Under the pieces are notes generated by a model. That model was not told where the DNA came from, did not search any database, and was given only the letters and a program-made list of their open reading frames with translations. Source: an uncultured Hyphomicrobiales bacterium (lineage in GTDB: Bacteria > Pseudomonadota > Alphaproteobacteria > Rhizobiales > Xanthobacteraceae). Taken from it: a stretch of DNA of 64,000 bases. Numbering within the stretch: position 1 is the first letter of the stretch; each line of letters begins with the position of its first letter. Positions 40,798 through 49,964 of the stretch are shown here, in pieces. The position numbers were made by a program, and so were the translations under genes. The stretch lies in the NCBI GenBank assembly GCA_903878085.1, contig CAIRGJ010000047.1, positions 1 to 64,000 of the forward strand, given 5' to 3'.

Positions 40798-41585
40798 TTG
40801 CGTCCGTTGAAGTTGGGTTTTCTTTTTTCCATGAAGGCGCGCACGCCCTCGGCGTAATCGGGTGTCGCGCCGGCTTGGCGCTGCAGGTCGCGTTCGAGAT
40901 CGAGCTGGGCGTCGAGCGTATTGGTGGCGGAGGCATTGAGCGCGCGCTTGATCAGCGCCAGACCCTGCGTCGGCGCCGCGGCGAAGTGCTTACACAATTC
41001 CTGTGCCTCGGCGACGAGAGAAGCGTCATCGACGCATTGCCAGATCAGGCCCCAGGCTTCCGCTTTTTCCGCGGACAGCGGCTCGGCCAGCAGCGCCAGC
41101 CCGCGGGCGCGGGCATCGCCGACCAGGCGCGGCAAATGCCAGGTGCCGCCGGAATCCGGCACCAGGCCGATGCGGGCGAAGGATTGCACGAAGCTCGCGG
41201 ACTTGCCGGCGATCACGATGTCGCAGGCCAGCGCGATGTTGCAGCCAGCGCCGGCGGCGACGCCATTGACCGCGGCGACGACGGGGAAGGGCAGGGCGCG
41301 CAGTTTGCGCACCAGCGGATTGTAATATTGCTCCTGCGTGCCGCCGAGCACGATGGTCTCGCCGGGCTTGGCCAGCCGGTCGTTGAGATCCTGTCCGGCG
41401 CAGAAGCCGCGCCCCGCGCCGGTGATCAGCAGCGCGCGGCAGCTCTCGTCGGCTTCCGCATCGGCCAGCGCCGTACGCAACGCCTCGTGCATCGCCTCGT
41501 TGAAGGCGTTGAGCCGCTCCGGCCGGTTGAGCGTGATGACGCGGTAACCGTCGCGCTTCTCCGCGAGGATCGGTTGCTCAGCCAT
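40794..41585 (-). CDS. Enoyl-CoA hydratase/isomerase, PaaG-like
   Basis: 263 residues, crotonase fold. Oxyanion-hole blocks RGFCAGQDLNDR and VNGVAAGAGCNIALACDI, and the SGGTWHLPRLVGDARARGLA block resembling PaaG (epoxyphenylacetyl-CoA isomerase), with Asp in LVPDSGG in place of the Glu of classical hydratases. It acts on a CoA thioester. No PaaABCDE oxygenase is in the window. Overlaps its neighbours by 4 and 8 bases. Confidence 0.87.
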   Translation of the reverse strand: MAEQPILAEKRDGYRVITLNRPERLNAFNEAMHEALRTALADAEADESCRALLITGAGRGFCAGQDLNDRLAKPGETIVLGGTQEQYYNPLVRKLRALPFPVVAAVNGVAAGAGCNIALACDIVIAGKSASFVQSFARIGLVPDSGGTWHLPRLVGDARARGLALLAEPLSAEKAEAWGLIWQCVDDASLVAEAQELCKHFAAAPTQGLALIKRALNASATNTLDAQLDLERDLQRQAGATPDYAEGVRAFMEKRKPNFNGRK

Positions 41586-42444
41586 TCTTTTTCGTTCCGG
41601 CGATGAACTGATCCATCGCGCCGATTTCCTGCTTGCCGCCGTCGAAGTCCGCGGCGATGCGTTCGTAGAACTTCGCGGCGGCCGACATCATGGCGTGCTC
41701 GGGATGGTCGTCGCCGACGAAATCGGCAATCTCGTCCATTTCGGCGACCCAGCGATAGGATTTCGAATACATCGCGGGCACCATCCGCGACAGAAAGCCG
41801 AGCAGCGCCGGCTGGCTTTCGGCGAGCTCCGCTTGCAGCGCCTGCGCCGAGCCGCCGCGAGAGGCGGCGAGCATCATGGCGGCGCCCAAGGCGGTGAAGC
41901 CCTTGGTGATGCCGGCATAGGACATCTTCAGCGCCGAAGCGGCGGTGGTCGGGCCGTCGAGCACGCGCACGATCAGGCCGTAGTCGTTAAGCTTGGCGAA
42001 ATCCTTGGCCGCGGGACCGGCGGCGTAGAACTTGGTGTTGGTGGCGCCCGGCTTCGGCGGCGGGCCGATGATGGCGGCGCCGACAAAAGCGCAGCCGGTC
42101 GGCGCGATCACGTCGGCGATCCGGTTCATGGTCTGCGGACTGACCGCATTGCATTCGACATAAATCGGCTTGGAGTTGGCTTCGGTGAGCACGCCGGCCA
42201 GCCGTTTGGCCAAGGCCAGCGCATCGCCCGGCGGCACGATCGACAGCAAAAAGTCGGCTTCCGCCAGTTTGCGCTCGTCGACGGCCTGCATTCCGGCATC
42301 GCTGGCGCGGTTGGCGCTGGCTTCGCTCCGCCCGGTCAATACCGTCAAGACGGTCACCTTGTGTTCGGTCAGGCGCTTTGCTACCGCCGCACCCATGTTG
42401 CCGGGCGCGATAATGGCAATTGTTGGTGCCACACTTTGCGTCAC
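41578..42444 (-). CDS. 6-phosphogluconate-dehydrogenase-like NAD(P)-binding protein with DUF1932 domain
   Basis: 288 residues from GTG 42444, which has GGAGG exactly 6 bases upstream; the longer ATG frame lacks one. N-terminal Rossmann motif TIAIIAPGNMGAAVAKRL is that of beta-hydroxyacid dehydrogenases, and the C-terminal helical part (ALKMSYAGITKGFTALGAAM) fits DUF1932. It probably oxidises a hydroxy acid in the pathway. It is the first gene of the catabolic operon. Confidence 0.85.
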   Translation of the reverse strand: MTQSVAPTIAIIAPGNMGAAVAKRLTEHKVTVLTVLTGRSEASANRASDAGMQAVDERKLAEADFLLSIVPPGDALALAKRLAGVLTEANSKPIYVECNAVSPQTMNRIADVIAPTGCAFVGAAIIGPPPKPGATNTKFYAAGPAAKDFAKLNDYGLIVRVLDGPTTAASALKMSYAGITKGFTALGAAMMLAASRGGSAQALQAELAESQPALLGFLSRMVPAMYSKSYRWVAEMDEIADFVGDDHPEHAMMSAAAKFYERIAADFDGGKQEIGAMDQFIAGTKKNG

Positions 42445-42629
42445 TTTTGGCCTCCATCGGCCGAACGGCGCCAATGCCATCTCCGCCAGTTCCTATGTCC
42501 GGTAGCAAACATAAAAAAACCTCGATAGTCTGCTGTAAGTAGATTTCCCTGAATCGCGAACGTGCGTAACCGTGGCAGCCGGGGGGCTGAGCGGTCGCGA
42601 CGCATTACATAGCCATAAAGGACGTCAGC

Positions 42630-43676
42630 TTGAACAACGATCTAGACCCGGCCCAGCAGGCCGGGGCGACCGAGGCGCGCGGATGGACGCAAAAACTGCT
42701 GCGTTATCGCGAGCCCAGCCACTTGCGGAGCATTGTCGAACTCGCGATCACCCTGGCGCCGTTGGCGGCGCTGTGGGTTTTGATGTGGCTATCATACTCG
42801 TTCGGTCTGTGGTGGCTGACCTTACTGCTGGCGGTGCCGGCCGCCGGCTTCCTGATCCGGCTGTTCATGATCCAGCACGATTGCGGCCATGGCGCCTTCT
42901 TCCGCCACCGCCTCGCCAATGACTGGACCGGCCGCGCCCTCGGCGTGCTGACCTTCACGCCCTACGATTTCTGGCGGCGCACGCATTCCATTCATCACGC
43001 CACCTCCGGCAATCTCGAGCGCCGCGGTATTGGCGACATCGATACGCTGACGGTCAACGAATATCTGGCGCTGCCGCGCTGGGGCCGTCTCAAGTACCGG
43101 ATGTACCGCCATCCGGCGGTGATGTTCGGCATCGGCCCGGCCTATCTGTTTATCGTGCAGCATCGGCTGCCGGTCGGCCTGATGAGTGCCGGCTTGGTGC
43201 CGTGGCTGTCGACGCTCGGCACCAATGCCGCGATCGCGCTGATAGCCGCCGGCTTGATCTGGCTGATCGGCCCCGCCGCTTTCGCGCTGGTGCATCTGCC
43301 GATCATTCTATTGGCCGCCACCATGGGCGTCTGGCTGTTCTACGTGCAGCACCAGTTCGAGGACACGCGGTGGGCGCACAACGAAACCTGGGATCTGCAC
43401 GACGCCGCGCTGCATGGCAGTTCGTATTACGTGCTGCCCGGTTTCTTGAGCTGGTTCACCGCCAATATCGGCATCCACCACGTGCACCATTTGTGCAGCA
43501 AGATTCCGTACTACCGTTTGCCGCGCGTGCTGCACGAAAATCCGGAGCTCGGCACCATCGGCCGGCTGACGCTGTGGGACAGCATCAAATGCGTGCGCCT
43601 GACGCTGTGGGATGAGACCGCCAAGAAGCTGATCTCGTTCCGCGACATGCGCAGGATGCAGCAGCAGGCGGCTTAA
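42630..43676 (+). CDS. Membrane fatty acid desaturase family protein
   Basis: 348 residues, about four to six membrane helices. Three His boxes for a di-iron centre: HDCGH (83-87), HSIHH (119-123) and HHVHH (283-287), as in DesA/OleD-type acyl-lipid desaturases. Start is TTG 42630 with AAGGA upstream; no in-frame ATG precedes it. It introduces double bonds in membrane lipids. Monocistronic, convergent with the SDR gene across a palindrome. Relatives include carotene and omega desaturases. Confidence 0.9.
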   Translation: MNNDLDPAQQAGATEARGWTQKLLRYREPSHLRSIVELAITLAPLAALWVLMWLSYSFGLWWLTLLLAVPAAGFLIRLFMIQHDCGHGAFFRHRLANDWTGRALGVLTFTPYDFWRRTHSIHHATSGNLERRGIGDIDTLTVNEYLALPRWGRLKYRMYRHPAVMFGIGPAYLFIVQHRLPVGLMSAGLVPWLSTLGTNAAIALIAAGLIWLIGPAAFALVHLPIILLAATMGVWLFYVQHQFEDTRWAHNETWDLHDAALHGSSYYVLPGFLSWFTANIGIHHVHHLCSKIPYYRLPRVLHENPELGTIGRLTLWDSIKCVRLTLWDETAKKLISFRDMRRMQQQAA

Positions 43677-43697
43677 AGAGATCGCCGATCGTTTCCT

Positions 43698-43782
43698 CGT
43701 CATGGCCGGGCTTGTCCCGGCCATCCACGTCTTTTTTGTTGAATCAAAGTCGTGGATGCCCGGCACAAGGCCGGGCATGACG
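43698..43782. terminator. Long palindrome between convergent desaturase and SDR genes
   Basis: CGTCATGGCCGGGCTTGT (43698-43715) pairs imperfectly with 43765-43782, with inner arms CATCCACG/CGTGGATG and an AT-rich loop with a T6 run at about 43732-43737. It fills the 121-base convergent gap, so bidirectional termination is likely; it also looks like a dispersed repeat. Confidence 0.6.
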
Positions 43783-43797
43783 GTGAAGGGACGTGCG

Positions 43798-44583
43798 CTA
43801 ACTCGCCGTCACGCCGCCATCGAGATTGATGCTCTGGCCGGTGACGAAGTTTGACGCCTCGGAGGCGAGGAACAGCGCCGTACCGACGAGATCTTCCGGT
43901 GTTTCCGCGCGCGGCACGCATTGCATGGCGATGATGCGTTCCTTTTGCTGCGGCGTCACCGTCTTGCGCTCGATCTCGGTGAAGGTCGCGCCCGGCAAGA
44001 TCGCATTGACCGTGATGTTGTCGGGGCCCAACTCGCGCGCCATCGATAGGCTCATGCCCATCAACGCGGATTTCGTCGCGATGTAATGCAGGTAGTTCGG
44101 CCGGCCGAGCCGGACCGCGCCCGACGCGATGTTGATGATGCGGCCCCATTTGGCGCGCCGCATCGCCGGCAGCACCGCGCGGGCGCACAGAAACGGCCCG
44201 GTGAGATTGACGCGCAGCACCTGTTCCCATTCCGCCAGCGGAATCTGGTCGAACGGCCGCATCTGCAAGGTCGAGAAGACCCCGGCATTGTTGATCAGCA
44301 CATCGATGCGGCCATAGTTGTCTTCGACCACTTCGATCATCTCGGCGATCGAGGCCGGATCGGCGACGTCGGTGGTGACCGCCAGCGTCTGACCGCCGGC
44401 CGTCATGATTTCGCCGGCCACCGCTGCGGCGCCGGCCTCGTTGCGCTCGGCGATCACGACCCGCGCCCCGGCCAGGGCGAAAGCCTTGGCGAAGACCCGG
44501 CCGATGCCTTGCCCGGCCCCCGTGATGATGACGACGCGGTCCTTGAGCGATGGGAACACGATTTTCTGGAGATCTGCGGTCAT
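43798..44583 (-). CDS. SDR family oxidoreductase
   Basis: 261 residues. Cofactor motif TGAGQGIG, INNAG and an intact catalytic Tyr-x3-Lys (YIATK), with a Ser in NIASGAVRLG; C-terminal FVTGQSINLDGG. A functional NAD(P)-dependent alcohol/ketone oxidoreductase. The start ATG 44583 has GAGG seven bases upstream; the longer frame does not. Divergent from Liv system 3, which suggests a shared regulatory region at 44584-44741. The substrate is unknown. Confidence 0.9.
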   Translation of the reverse strand: MTADLQKIVFPSLKDRVVIITGAGQGIGRVFAKAFALAGARVVIAERNEAGAAAVAGEIMTAGGQTLAVTTDVADPASIAEMIEVVEDNYGRIDVLINNAGVFSTLQMRPFDQIPLAEWEQVLRVNLTGPFLCARAVLPAMRRAKWGRIINIASGAVRLGRPNYLHYIATKSALMGMSLSMARELGPDNITVNAILPGATFTEIERKTVTPQQKERIIAMQCVPRAETPEDLVGTALFLASEASNFVTGQSINLDGGVTAS

Positions 44584-44741
44584 GACGAGCCTCGTTAGTT
44601 TCTGTGCTTTTTGACGCACCGACCCTATACCTTGGAATTATAATTCGCGCTGCGGCGTCGGCGCAGATGGCCCTTTTGGAAGCGAATTCTGTACACTAGA
44701 CTGTCGCAAAGGGCCGAAACGGCCTCGGGGAGGAAAACATC

Positions 44742-45917
44742 ATGCGTAAAGCCTTGTTGGCCGCGAGTGCGGCCGTGTTGCTCGCAGCGGGTCCCGCTGT
44801 GGCCCAGCAGAAAACCATCAAGATCGGCTTCGTTTCCACCTTCAGCGGGCCGACCGCGGGGATCGGCAACGACATGCGCAATTCGTTCGAATTGGCGCTC
44901 GATCACATGGGCCGCAAGATGGGCGGCATCCCGGTCGAAGTGATCTATGAGGATGACGGGCTGAAGCCGGACGTCGGCAAACAGAAGACCGAAAAGCTGA
45001 TCGAGTCCGACAAGGTCGACTTCATCTCCGGTTATATCTGGTCGAACGTGATGCTGGCCTCGCTCAAGCCGATCGTCGATTCCAAGACCTTCCTGGTCAT
45101 CGCCAATGCCGGCCCGTCGCAGATCGCCGGCGAACTGTGCTCGTCGACGGTGTTCTCGACCTCCTGGAACAACGACCAGACGCCGCAGGCGATGGGTCTC
45201 TACATGAACCAGAAGGGCGTAAAGTCGGTGTTCCTGATCGGCCCGAACTACGCCGCCGGCAAGGACATGCTGGCGGGCGTCGCCTCGACCTTCAAAGGCA
45301 AGGTGATCGGTCAGGAACTGACCACATGGCCGTCGCAGCTCGACTTCTCCGCCGAACTGGCGAAGGCGAAGGCCTCCGGCGCGGAAGCGGTGTTCGTGTT
45401 CTATCCGGGCGCGGCCGGCGTGCAGTTCCTCAACCAGTATGCGGCCGCCGGCCTTAAAGGCACGATCCCGCTCTTCACGGCGTTCACCATCGACGAACTG
45501 TCGTTGCCGCTGCAGAAGGAAAACGCCATCGGCGTTACCGGCGCGCAGGAATGGGTGAACGATCTACCCAATGAAGCGAACAAGAAGTTCGTCGCCGACT
45601 ACCGCAAGAAATACACCGGCCTGCGTCCGACTTTCTACGGCGCGCAGTCTTATGACGCTGCGCAGTTGATCAACTCGGCGGTGGTCGCCACCAAAGGCGA
45701 CCTGTCCGACAAGACGAAGCTGCAGAAGGCTATGGAGAAGGCCGATTTCAAATCGGTCCGCGGCGGCTTCAAGTTCGGCAACAATCACGTGCCGATCCAG
45801 AACTTCTACCTGCAGGACGTGGTCAAGGACGCCGACGGCCAGCTCTCGCTCAAGACCGTCGCCACCATCGTCAAGGACAACCAGGATCAGCATCACGACA
45901 AGTGCCCGATGAAATGA
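44742..45917 (+). CDS. Liv-type ABC transporter substrate-binding protein (system 3)
   Basis: 391 residues. Signal peptide MRKALLAASAAVLLAAGPAV ending AQ; mature start QKTIKIGFVSTFSGPTAGIG. GGGGAGGA precedes the ATG. A typical Peripla_BP_6 receptor with blocks FISGYIWSNVMLASLKPIVD and FLIGPNYAAGKDML. First gene of the five-gene operon ending at 49366. The ligand is unknown. Confidence 0.92.
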   Translation: MRKALLAASAAVLLAAGPAVAQQKTIKIGFVSTFSGPTAGIGNDMRNSFELALDHMGRKMGGIPVEVIYEDDGLKPDVGKQKTEKLIESDKVDFISGYIWSNVMLASLKPIVDSKTFLVIANAGPSQIAGELCSSTVFSTSWNNDQTPQAMGLYMNQKGVKSVFLIGPNYAAGKDMLAGVASTFKGKVIGQELTTWPSQLDFSAELAKAKASGAEAVFVFYPGAAGVQFLNQYAAAGLKGTIPLFTAFTIDELSLPLQKENAIGVTGAQEWVNDLPNEANKKFVADYRKKYTGLRPTFYGAQSYDAAQLINSAVVATKGDLSDKTKLQKAMEKADFKSVRGGFKFGNNHVPIQNFYLQDVVKDADGQLSLKTVATIVKDNQDQHHDKCPMK

Positions 45918-46013
45918 TCCGGCGCGTACCCTCCGACGGCGGTGGCGCTTACGGCGCTGCCGCCGTTTGCTTGTCGGCACTGCCTTGCACGTTAATTTCA
46001 TGAACAACGCGCC

Positions 46014-46931
46014 ATGACTCTCTTCATCGAACAATGTTTGAACGGATTGCAGTTCGGCCTGCTGCTGTTTCTGCTGGCGGCCGGGCTGACGCTGGTGTTC
46101 GGCATCATGGATCTGGTGAACCTGGCGCATGGCTCGCTCTACATGATCGGGGCGTACTTTGCCGCGACCTTCGCCGCCTGGACCGGCAGCTTCGTGCTTG
46201 GCGCGGTGCTGGCGCTCGCAGCCACCTTGCTGGTCGGCATGGCGGTGGAAGTCATCGTGATGCGAAGGCTCTACGGCCGCGACCATATCGACCACGTGCT
46301 GGCGACGTTCGGACTCATTCTGTTTTTCGACGAAGCCGTGCGGCTGATCTGGGGACCGGCGGGCCTGAGCCTGTCGCTGCCGCCCTGGCTCAGTCAGCCG
46401 GTGCAGATTCTGCCGGGGATGAATTATTCGGCCTACCGGCTTGCGGTCATCGTGGTCACGCTGGCGGTGGCGGGCTTTCTCTACGTGCTGGTGATGCGCA
46501 CGCGCATCGGCATGCTGATCCGGGCGGGGGCTTCCAACAGGGAGATGGTCGGCGCGCTCGGCGTCAACATCAAGCTGCTCTACACGCTGGTGTTTGGCCT
46601 TGGCGCCGCGCTCGCCGGGCTTGCCGGGCTGATGCAGGCGCCGATTTTGACCGTGCAGATCGGCATGGGCGAGAACATTCTCATTCTTGCTTTCGTCATC
46701 ACCGTCATCGGCGGCATCGGCTCGATCCGCGGCGCGCTGGTGGCGGCCTTGCTTGTCGGCTTCATCGACACGCTCGGCCGCGCCTTCTTCCCTGACATCC
46801 TGCGTATGTTGCTGAGCAAGGAAGCGGCGGCCACCGCCGCGCCGGCTTTGTCGTCGATGCTGATTTATCTGCTGATGGCGGTGGTGCTGGTGGTGAAGCC
46901 CGAAGGCCTGTTTTCGGCGGGCAATAAATGA
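46014..46931 (+). CDS. livH: Liv-type ABC transporter permease LivH (system 3)
   Basis: 305 residues, multiple membrane helices. Family block FGIMDLVNLAHGSLYMIGAY and ATPase-contact loop MRTRIGMLIRAGASNREMVG. 96 bases after the receptor gene; its stop overlaps the livM start (ATGA). Confidence 0.93.
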   Translation: MTLFIEQCLNGLQFGLLLFLLAAGLTLVFGIMDLVNLAHGSLYMIGAYFAATFAAWTGSFVLGAVLALAATLLVGMAVEVIVMRRLYGRDHIDHVLATFGLILFFDEAVRLIWGPAGLSLSLPPWLSQPVQILPGMNYSAYRLAVIVVTLAVAGFLYVLVMRTRIGMLIRAGASNREMVGALGVNIKLLYTLVFGLGAALAGLAGLMQAPILTVQIGMGENILILAFVITVIGGIGSIRGALVAALLVGFIDTLGRAFFPDILRMLLSKEAAATAAPALSSMLIYLLMAVVLVVKPEGLFSAGNK

Positions 46932-47896
46932 GACCGGCGCTGAACCTTCGCACCCTCGTGACCGTGGTCCTGATTGCCGCGCTGGTGCTGCTGCCGCTCT
47001 ACACGGGATTGTCCGGCAACCGCTTTTTGCTGACGCTGTTTACCCGCATCGTGATTCTGGCGATGGCCGCGGTCAGCCTCAACCTGATGCTCGGCTATGG
47101 CGGCATGATGAGTTTCGGCCATGCCGCCTACCTTGGCATCGGCGGCTACGCGGTCGGCATGCTGGCGCATGAGGGCATCGACAGCGGCTTTGTGCAATGG
47201 CCGGTGGCGCTGGCGGCGTCGGCGCTGTTTGCGCTGGTGATCGGCGCACTGTCGCTGCGCACGCGCGGCGTCTATTTCATCATGATCACCTTGGCCTTCG
47301 CGCAGATGGCCTATTACATGTTTGCGGGGCTGGCGCGGTACGGCGGCGACGACGGCCTGACCATCTACAAGCGCAGCCAGTTCGTGGCGCCGGTCGACCT
47401 CTCGAACAAGACGCAGTTCTATTACATCTGCCTGGCGCTGCTGTTCGGCGTGATCTACCTGGTCTGGCGGCTGACGAATTCGCGCTTCGGCTTGGTCGTC
47501 CAGGGCGCGCGTTCGAACGATTTACGTATGCGCGCCATCGGTTTCCCGACCTATCGCTACCGGCTCGTGTGTTTCGTGATTGCCGGCACGCTGTGCGGCC
47601 TGGCCGGAGCGCTGCTCGCCAACCAGACCGACTTCGTCAGCCCGTCGATCATGTATTGGACGCGTTCGGGCGACCTCATCATCATGGTGGTGCTCGGCGG
47701 CATGGCGACGCCGTTCGGTCCGCTGATCGGCGCGGTGGCGCTGCTGGTGCTGGAAGAGGTGCTGTCCGGCATCACCGAATATTGGCAGATCATTCTGGGG
47801 CCGCTGCTGCTGCTGGTGGTGCTGTTCGCGCGCGGTGGCATTGATGGGCTGCTGACGAATTTGAGCGGCAAAGCATCCGGGCAGGGACGCTCATGA
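46928..47896 (+). CDS. livM: Liv-type ABC transporter permease LivM (system 3)
   Basis: 322 residues. Family block LGYGGMMSFGHAAYLGIGGY and contact loop RFGLVVQGARSNDLRMRAIG. Its stop overlaps livG by 4 bases. Unlike system 2, the two permeases are separate here. Confidence 0.93.
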   Translation: MRPALNLRTLVTVVLIAALVLLPLYTGLSGNRFLLTLFTRIVILAMAAVSLNLMLGYGGMMSFGHAAYLGIGGYAVGMLAHEGIDSGFVQWPVALAASALFALVIGALSLRTRGVYFIMITLAFAQMAYYMFAGLARYGGDDGLTIYKRSQFVAPVDLSNKTQFYYICLALLFGVIYLVWRLTNSRFGLVVQGARSNDLRMRAIGFPTYRYRLVCFVIAGTLCGLAGALLANQTDFVSPSIMYWTRSGDLIIMVVLGGMATPFGPLIGAVALLVLEEVLSGITEYWQIILGPLLLLVVLFARGGIDGLLTNLSGKASGQGRS

Positions 47897-48666
47897 GCGG
47901 GCCCGGCAATCATCCGATGCTGCGGGTCCAGGCGCTGGCCAAGCGGTTTGGCGGCATCGTCGCCACCGACGATCTGTCGCTGAGCGTGGCGGAAGGCGAA
48001 CTCCATGCCGTGATCGGGCCGAACGGCGCCGGCAAGACCACGCTGATCGCCCAACTCAGCGGTCAAACAACGCCCGACAGCGGCCGCATTTATTTCGCCG
48101 GCGCCGACATTACCACGCTGCCGATGTACAAGCGCAGCCGGCTCGGTCTGGCGCGCTCGTTCCAGATCACGTCGCTGTTTCTCGATCTCAGCGTGCTCGA
48201 TAATGTCGCGCTGGCGGTGCAGGCTCATACCGGCCATTCGTTCCGGTTCTGGCGCGATGCGCGCAGCGAGCCGGAATTGCGCGAGCCCGCGCGCGCGGCC
48301 TTGGCGCGTGCCGGGTTGAGCGCGCGCGCCGATCAACCGGCGTCCGCGCTCAGTCATGGCGAACACCGTCAGCTGGAACTGGCGATGGCGCTTGCAGGTT
48401 CACCGCGCATGCTGCTGCTCGACGAGCCGATGGCGGGGCTCGGGCCTGAGGAATCCTCAGCAATGGTGGCGATGCTGCGCGCCTTGAAGCGCGAAGTGAC
48501 CATTCTGCTGGTCGAGCATGACATGGAGGCAGTGTTCGCGCTGGCCGACCGCGTCACGGTGCTGGTCTATGGCCGCGCCATCGCCTCCGGCACGCCCGAC
48601 GACATCCGCGCCAATGCCGCGGTGCGCGAGGCCTATCTCGGCGAGAGCGAGGACGCTCATGTCTGA
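47893..48666 (+). CDS. livG: Liv-type ABC transporter ATP-binding protein LivG (system 3)
   Basis: 257 residues. Walker A GPNGAGKTT, signature LSHGEHRQLELAMAL, Walker B MLLLDEPMAGLGP, H-loop LLVEHDMEAVF. Overlaps livF by 8 bases. Confidence 0.93.
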   Translation: MSGPGNHPMLRVQALAKRFGGIVATDDLSLSVAEGELHAVIGPNGAGKTTLIAQLSGQTTPDSGRIYFAGADITTLPMYKRSRLGLARSFQITSLFLDLSVLDNVALAVQAHTGHSFRFWRDARSEPELREPARAALARAGLSARADQPASALSHGEHRQLELAMALAGSPRMLLLDEPMAGLGPEESSAMVAMLRALKREVTILLVEHDMEAVFALADRVTVLVYGRAIASGTPDDIRANAAVREAYLGESEDAHV

Positions 48667-49366
48667 CAGCGTCCTTGAGGTCGAAGGCGTCGAGACCTGC
48701 TACGGGCTCAGCCAGGTGCTGTTCGGCCTGTCGCTTTCGATCAAGCCCGGCGAAATGGTGACCCTGATGGGCCGCAACGGCATGGGCAAGACCACGACTG
48801 TGCGTTCGATCATGGGTCTTACACCGGCACGCGCTGGCAGCATCCGTTTTCTCGGCGCCGAAATCCGCGGGCTGCCGCCGTACAAAGTGGCGCAGCTCGG
48901 CATCGGCCTGGTGCCGGAAGGCCGCCAGATTTTCCCCAATCTCAGCGTGCGCGAAAATCTGCTGGCGACGGCGGTTGCGCGCGGCGCCGGCGGCTGGACG
49001 CTTGCTCGCGTCCACGACCTGTTTCCGCGGCTCAACGAACGCGCCGACAGCATGGGTAACCAATTGTCGGGCGGCGAGCAGCAGATGCTGGCGGTCGGCC
49101 GCGCCCTGATGACCAATCCGCGGCTGTTGATCCTGGACGAGGCCACCGAAGGCCTGGCGCCGCTGATCCGCGCCGAAATCTGGCGCTGCCTGGCGCGGCT
49201 CAAGGACTCAGGTCTCGCTATTCTGGTGATCGACAAGAATGTCGGCGCGCTGACCCGCGTCGCCGACCGCCATTTCCTGATCGAGCGCGGCCGCGTGGTG
49301 TGGAGCGGCGCCTCGGCCGAGCTTGCCGCCGCGCCGGACGTGCAGCATCGGTATTTGGGAGTGTGA
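48659..49366 (+). CDS. livF: Liv-type ABC transporter ATP-binding protein LivF (system 3)
   Basis: 235 residues from ATG 48659; the longer upstream frame is livG read-through. Walker A GRNGMGKTTT, signature LSGGEQQMLAVGRA, Walker B LLILDEATEGLAP, where Ala replaces the usual Pro. Last gene of the operon. It converges on the Fic gene, with 13 bases between. Confidence 0.92.
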   Translation: MSDSVLEVEGVETCYGLSQVLFGLSLSIKPGEMVTLMGRNGMGKTTTVRSIMGLTPARAGSIRFLGAEIRGLPPYKVAQLGIGLVPEGRQIFPNLSVRENLLATAVARGAGGWTLARVHDLFPRLNERADSMGNQLSGGEQQMLAVGRALMTNPRLLILDEATEGLAPLIRAEIWRCLARLKDSGLAILVIDKNVGALTRVADRHFLIERGRVVWSGASAELAAAPDVQHRYLGV

Positions 49367-49379
49367 GCTGACGATGCGA

Positions 49380-49964
49380 TCAGGAGCGCGCGAATGCGAC
49401 CAAGGGCGTAAAGTCGTGATTATCTGCCGCCTTGAGCGCTTCGATATAGGCCCGTCGTGTCTCATCTACGGCTCGCAGGCTGCTTCCTCCCCAAGTGAAG
49501 CGGGGCTGACCCAGACGGACCGCCAAAATATCGGCCATCAATCGCGACCATCGGCCATTTCCGTTTGGAAATGGGTGAATGAAAACCAGATCATGATGAA
49601 GCCGTGCGGCAATCTCATCCGCTGGAAACGTCTTATGCTCGATCCAGTAGCGAACGTTGTCGAGCGCTTCATCCAGACGGAGTTGAATCCGTTCTCGATC
49701 GACGCCGATGTTCTTGTTTGAGGTCCGGCAGGTCCCCGCCCAGCGCCAGACCTTGCCCAACATGCGGCGGTGCAGGCTGCGCGGAAACGTCCGCTTCAGC
49801 GGATTGTGACGGCGGCCAAACACCCAGGTGTCGGCTTCAAGAATATTCTGTTGCTCCAGTTCGTTGAGTTCGCGTCGAAGCGTGACGTGGGATGGGATGA
49901 GTCCTTCGCGTTCTTCCGGAGTTAGCGGCGTCGCATCGTCAGGTTCATCGTGAAGCCCGTTCAC
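49380..49964 (-). CDS. Fic family protein, mobile mystery protein B
   Basis: 194 residues. The Fic active site is H130-PFPNGNGR138, which transfers AMP or another nucleotide group to a hydroxyl on a target protein. Blocks TWVFGRRHNPLKRTFPRSLH and AGTCRTSNKNIGV match the mobile mystery protein B family, known to occur paired with the XRE protein A in varied mobile contexts. Start is GTG, overlapping the protein A stop (GTGA). AT-richer than its surroundings, suggesting transfer. Confidence 0.9.
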   Translation of the reverse strand: MNGLHDEPDDATPLTPEEREGLIPSHVTLRRELNELEQQNILEADTWVFGRRHNPLKRTFPRSLHRRMLGKVWRWAGTCRTSNKNIGVDRERIQLRLDEALDNVRYWIEHKTFPADEIAARLHHDLVFIHPFPNGNGRWSRLMADILAVRLGQPRFTWGGSSLRAVDETRRAYIEALKAADNHDFTPLVAFARS

